Origin: Devosia sp. SL43
Lineage (GTDB): Bacteria; Pseudomonadota; Alphaproteobacteria; Rhizobiales; Devosiaceae
Direction of reading: 5' to 3'
Assembly (NCBI RefSeq): GCF_021729885.1
Contig: NZ_CP063401.1
Coordinates: forward strand, 1,302,001-1,366,000
Length of the DNA stretch: 64,000 nt
Numbering within the stretch: the first letter of the stretch is position 1; each line of letters opens with the position of its first letter. The position numbers and the translations under genes are program-made. The notes below the pieces were generated by a model. The model did no database searches. It had not been told where the DNA came from and saw only the letters and a program-made list of their open reading frames with translations. This document shows positions 60,678-64,000 of the stretch, piece after piece.

Positions 60678-62117
60678 CTAACCCGCTGCCGTATAGGCCG
60701 TCTTCACCACGGTGAAGAACTCGGCCGCGTACTTGCCCTGTTCGCGCGAGCCATAGCTTGAGCCCTTGCGGCCACCGAACGGGACGTGGAAATCGACGCC
60801 AGCCGTCGGCACATTGACCATCACCATGCCGGCCTCGGCATTGCGCTTGAAGTGCGTCGCATACTTGAGCGAGGTGGTGACGATGCCCGCCGAGAGACCG
60901 AATTCGGTATCGTTGGCCGTGAACAGGGCTTCCTCGTAGTCCTTGACCTTGATGACCGCAGCCACCGGCCCGAAGATTTCTTCGCGCGCGATGCGCATCT
61001 GGTTGGTGACCCCGGTAAACAGCGCCGGCTGCAGGAAGTAGCCTTCGGTCGGTGCATTGACCCGCTGGCCGCCTGCACGCAGTTCGGCGCCTTCATCCTG
61101 GCCGATGCCGATATAGTCCATGTCCTGCTTGAGCTGGCTTGGATCGACTACGGGCCCAATCTCGGTATCCTTGGCCAAAGCATCGCCGACGCGCAGGTTC
61201 TTGGTCCGCTCGCACAGCGCATCGACGAAGGCATCGTGAATGCCCTCGGTTACGATGACACGCGACGACGCCGTGCAGCGCTGCCCGGTCGAGAAGAAGG
61301 CCGACTGTGCCACGGTCTCGACCGCAACCTTGAGGTCAGCGTCATCAAGCACGACGGTCGGGTTCTTGCCGCCCATTTCGAGCTGGAACTTGCGACCCAC
61401 CTCGATCGAGGCCGCCGCTACGCGCTTGCCCGTGCCAACCGAACCGGTGAACGAAATGGCATTGACGTCCTTGCTGTCGAGCATGGTCTGGCCAACCACC
61501 GAACCCTTGCCCATGACAAGGTTCACAACACCCTTGGGGAGGCCGTTGCGGACCAGGATATCGACGATGGCCCAGGTCGAACCTGGCACCAGGTCGGCCG
61601 GCTTGATGACAACCGTGTTGCCATAGGCCAGCGCCGGCGCCATCTTCCAGGTCGGGATGGCGATCGGGAAGTTCCACGGCGTGATGATACCGATCACCCC
61701 GATTGGCTCGCGGGTAATTTCGACACCCACACCTGGCCGCACGGATGGCAGCACTTCGCCAGCAAGACGCAAGACTTCACCGGCAAAGAAGTCGAAAATC
61801 TGCGCGGCGCGGGTCACCTCGCCAATGCCTTCCGGCAGTGTCTTGCCTTCTTCGCGGCTCAGCAATTCGCCCAGTTCGGCCTTGCGGGCCAGGATTTCCT
61901 GGCTGGTCTTAGAAAGGATCGCGTGGCGTTCGAGAATGCCCGAGCGCGACCAGGCCGGGAAGGCGGCCTTGGCAGCGGCAATCGCCTGCTTGGTCTCTTC
62001 GGCGGTAGCGCGGGCATAGACACCTACCACTTCTGATGTGTTGGACGGATTGATATTCTCGGCGCCGTCAGAGCCCACCCATTCCCCGTTGATGAGGTTC
62101 TTGTGCAGTTCAGCCAT
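60678..62117 (-). CDS. NAD(P)-dependent aldehyde dehydrogenase (possibly 2-oxoglutarate semialdehyde type)
   Basis: 479 residues. ALDH core: TPWNFPIAIPTWKMAPALAY, the catalytic Glu in LEMGGKNP, the catalytic Cys in TGQRCTASSRVIV, and EIFGPVAAVIKV. Oxidises an aldehyde to the acid in the cytoplasm. The length and the adjacent FAH-family gene fit the last step of an oxidative pentose or sugar-acid route (2-oxoglutarate semialdehyde dehydrogenase), but the substrate is inferred. It follows the FAH gene by 24 bases. Confidence 0.92.
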   Translation of the reverse strand: MAELHKNLINGEWVGSDGAENINPSNTSEVVGVYARATAEETKQAIAAAKAAFPAWSRSGILERHAILSKTSQEILARKAELGELLSREEGKTLPEGIGEVTRAAQIFDFFAGEVLRLAGEVLPSVRPGVGVEITREPIGVIGIITPWNFPIAIPTWKMAPALAYGNTVVIKPADLVPGSTWAIVDILVRNGLPKGVVNLVMGKGSVVGQTMLDSKDVNAISFTGSVGTGKRVAAASIEVGRKFQLEMGGKNPTVVLDDADLKVAVETVAQSAFFSTGQRCTASSRVIVTEGIHDAFVDALCERTKNLRVGDALAKDTEIGPVVDPSQLKQDMDYIGIGQDEGAELRAGGQRVNAPTEGYFLQPALFTGVTNQMRIAREEIFGPVAAVIKVKDYEEALFTANDTEFGLSAGIVTTSLKYATHFKRNAEAGMVMVNVPTAGVDFHVPFGGRKGSSYGSREQGKYAAEFFTVVKTAYTAAG

Positions 62118-62141
62118 TTGGAATGCCTTTCGGGTAGGTCT

Positions 62142-63293
62142 TTAGAGGAGATCAGCCTTGGCCAGGTCGCGCAGCAGGTGGCTGGCGCCATAGGTCCAGG
62201 GCGGACATTTGGTGGAGAGGTTCACGCTATTAGATAGGGTGCCAAGCTCGGATGTCGAGATCGAGACGACGTCGCCAAGCTTATGAGTAAAGCCCTTACC
62301 CTCTCCGTCGCGATCCTTCACCGGCGCGAACATGGTGCCGAGATAAAGCACAAGACCGTCGGGATATTGGTGATGCCCGCCAATAGTGGCCGCAACCAGC
62401 GATTCCGGTGTGCGCGAAATCTGGTTCATCGAGGAATGTCCCTCGAGCACGAAGCCGTCCTCGCCCTCGACGCGCAGCGACAGCTCGGATTGCTTGACCG
62501 TTTCCAGGGTGAAGTCGCCGTCGAACAGCCGCACGAACGGCCCCAGCGATGCGGAGGCATTGTTGTCCTTGGCCTTGCCCAACAATAGAGCAGAGCGGCC
62601 CTCGACGTCGCGCAGGTTGACGTCATTGCCCAGCGTCGCGCCGATGATCTCGCCCTTGCTGGTTACCAGCAGCGCCACTTCCGGCTCCGGATTGTTCCAG
62701 CTCGATACCGGATGCAGCCCGACCTCGGCGCCATAGCCCACCGAACTCATCGGCTGGCCCTTGGTGAAGATCTCGGCGTCCGGTCCAATACCGACTTCGA
62801 GATACTGACTCCACACACCCTTGGCGATCAAAGCGTCCTTGACCTTCATTGCGGTCTCGGACCCGGGAACCAGCTCCGAAAGATCGGTGCCGATCAGCCC
62901 GAGGATTTCGCCACGCAGGGCATCGGCACGCGACTTATCCCCGCGGGCCTGTTCTTCGATTACTCTCTCAAGCAGCGAAACGACGAAGGTAACGCCCGAA
63001 GCCTTGATGGCCTGCAGATCGATGGGAGACAGCATGCTCGGAACCGACGGATCGAGATTGGCGGCAACGCTGTTGGCCAGGATTGTATCGGCCGAACCCA
63101 GATTTACACCCAAAGCGTGCCGCACGTGCTCAGCGGCACGGCCACACTCGGCTATGTCGCGGACGGTTGCCAAGCCCTTTGCGGTAATATCGACGACATC
63201 CCCATCGCGGACCGTGACGATGCGCGGCTGATCGTGTCCCGGCACACGAGCACGACCTAGCAGAACGCCATCGGGATAGTGCCTGTTGCCCAT
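62142..63293 (-). CDS. Fumarylacetoacetate hydrolase family protein
   Basis: 383 residues. The C-terminal FAH fold shows the metal-ligand segments NPEPEVALLVTSKGEIIGAT and GNDVNLRDVEG, and PDGLVLYLGTMFAP. In FAH-family sugar-acid routes such proteins dehydrate or cleave 2-oxo-3-deoxy acids; pairing with an aldehyde dehydrogenase suggests that chemistry. ATG 63293 (MGNRHYPDGV) has AGGGG six bases upstream and replaces a longer frame. First gene of the two-gene operon. Confidence 0.88.
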   Translation of the reverse strand: MGNRHYPDGVLLGRARVPGHDQPRIVTVRDGDVVDITAKGLATVRDIAECGRAAEHVRHALGVNLGSADTILANSVAANLDPSVPSMLSPIDLQAIKASGVTFVVSLLERVIEEQARGDKSRADALRGEILGLIGTDLSELVPGSETAMKVKDALIAKGVWSQYLEVGIGPDAEIFTKGQPMSSVGYGAEVGLHPVSSWNNPEPEVALLVTSKGEIIGATLGNDVNLRDVEGRSALLLGKAKDNNASASLGPFVRLFDGDFTLETVKQSELSLRVEGEDGFVLEGHSSMNQISRTPESLVAATIGGHHQYPDGLVLYLGTMFAPVKDRDGEGKGFTHKLGDVVSISTSELGTLSNSVNLSTKCPPWTYGASHLLRDLAKADLL

Positions 63294-63532
63294 GTCTGAC
63301 CCCTGGAATGTTAGTGCAGTGACTACCCCACCGGCCCGCCGCCGCGCAAGCCACAAAAGTCATACTTATGTTCAAGCCCGGCCCACGAATTTTTTTGGCG
63401 ACCCACCCAAGGATCGTCAAAGCGCCGGCGTCAAACCTGTGAACTGTCACGCGTCTGTCGCGCGACGGATCGTACCTCGCCTCTTTGTTACCTCAATCCT
63501 CGGTCATTCGGCCTGCATCACTGGAGCTTACT

Positions 63533-64000
63533 ATGCGCCACTCTCTGTTTCTTACTCCCCTCGTCCTGCTCGCTGGCCTGACCCTGCCCGCCTTTGCTGG
63601 CACCATCACCATCGAAGGTCGCGGCGAGGTTACGGCCGCCCCTGACATGGCGATGATCAACTCGGGCGTCACCACCCAGGGCGCCACCGCCCGCGAAGCG
63701 CTCGACGCCAATACCGCAGCCATGGCTGCCCTGGTTGCAGAGCTCAAGGCAGCCGGCATCGAGGCCCGCGACATCCAGACCTCCGGCTTCTCGGTCAATC
63801 CGAACTACGTTTACACCGATGAGCGCGACGCCAACGGCTACACCCTGCCGCCCAAGATCAACGGCTACCAGGTGTCCAACACCGTCACCGTCGTCGTACG
63901 CAAGCTCGACACGCTGGGCTCCATTCTCGACAAGTCGGTCACCGTCGGCGCCAACACTGTCAACGGCGTCAGCTTCTCGGTCGCCGATCCGTCCGAGCTT
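63533..64000 (+). CDS. SIMPL-domain (DUF541) secreted protein, N-terminal part
   Basis: 156 codons before the right edge cuts the gene. Signal peptide MRHSLFLTPLVLLAGLTLPA ending FAG. Then the SIMPL start GTITIEGRGEVTAAPDMAMI, ANTAAMAALVAELKAAGIEA and IQTSGFSVNPNY, PKINGYQVSNTVTV. SIMPL/DUF541 proteins are periplasmic or outer-membrane-associated with poorly known, possibly oxidative-stress-linked roles. GGAG precedes the ATG by 6 bases. Divergent from the FAH gene. Confidence 0.92.
   Translation, partial: MRHSLFLTPLVLLAGLTLPAFAGTITIEGRGEVTAAPDMAMINSGVTTQGATAREALDANTAAMAALVAELKAAGIEARDIQTSGFSVNPNYVYTDERDANGYTLPPKINGYQVSNTVTVVVRKLDTLGSILDKSVTVGANTVNGVSFSVADPSEL

Overview
The window is GC-rich, dense, double-strand-coded bacterial DNA. 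The gene set points to an alphaproteobacterium of the Hyphomicrobiales, quite possibly Devosia or a near relative: a pstSCAB-phoU-phoB order with long PstC and PstA, a DUF1127 protein, a LacI/ABC/Gfo-Idh sugar operon, MocR regulators and alpha-type GC-rich palindromic intergenic repeats. The genus is inference from gene content, not from a marker gene.

Layout. 1-7 kb: glgB (cut by the left edge) and glgP of glycogen turnover, a KefB/C-type cation/proton antiporter and an AI-2E family permease, all on the minus strand. 7-10 kb: nucleoside hydrolase, fasciclin protein and LysE-type exporter, then about 650 bases without a gene. 10-17.4 kb: a six-gene minus-strand carbohydrate import and catabolism operon (oxidoreductase, isomerase, binding protein, two permeases, ATPase) facing a LacI regulator, with a clear promoter and a perfect 14-base operator between them. 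17.4-25.3 kb: small regulators and enzymes (YCII, LysR, NmrA-like, two alpha/beta hydrolases, AraC-type, DUF1127, beta-propeller, HTH).

25.3-41.7 kb is an integrated mobile element. It sits at the 3' end of a tRNA gene (CAT anticodon) and is bounded by a 13-base direct repeat (25311-25323 and 41670-41682). It carries a large serine recombinase next to the tRNA, a mobilization module (MobC, relaxase, coupling protein) but no type IV secretion channel, and a defence cargo: a TIR protein, a Gabija pair (GajA/GajB), an Eco29kI-type restriction enzyme with its C5 methyltransferase and Vsr, plus a GGDEF-like protein with an altered active site beside a MORN-like repeat protein. The most interesting point is what happens when the ends are joined in the circular form. 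The recombinase frame then runs straight through the junction for 59 more codons and stops in an ATGA overlap with mobC. Excision would therefore put the mobilization operon directly behind the recombinase promoter, and integration would cut them apart. The rejoined site also holds two copies of a 30-base dyad.

41.7-50.5 kb: tRNA, IclR regulator, a PHO box and the phosphate operon pstSCAB-phoU-phoB (no phoR in the window), then a pair of small DMT-type transporters. 50.5-57 kb: MFS exporter, chromate transporter, and a FecR protein with a Gly/Asn repeat tail paired with a CHASE2-EAL signalling protein. 57-64 kb: MocR regulator, rhodanese, aminotransferase, an aldehyde dehydrogenase/FAH-family pair, and the start of a SIMPL-domain protein running off the right edge. 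At least three families of intergenic palindromic repeats lie in the chromosomal part and were not seen in the element.
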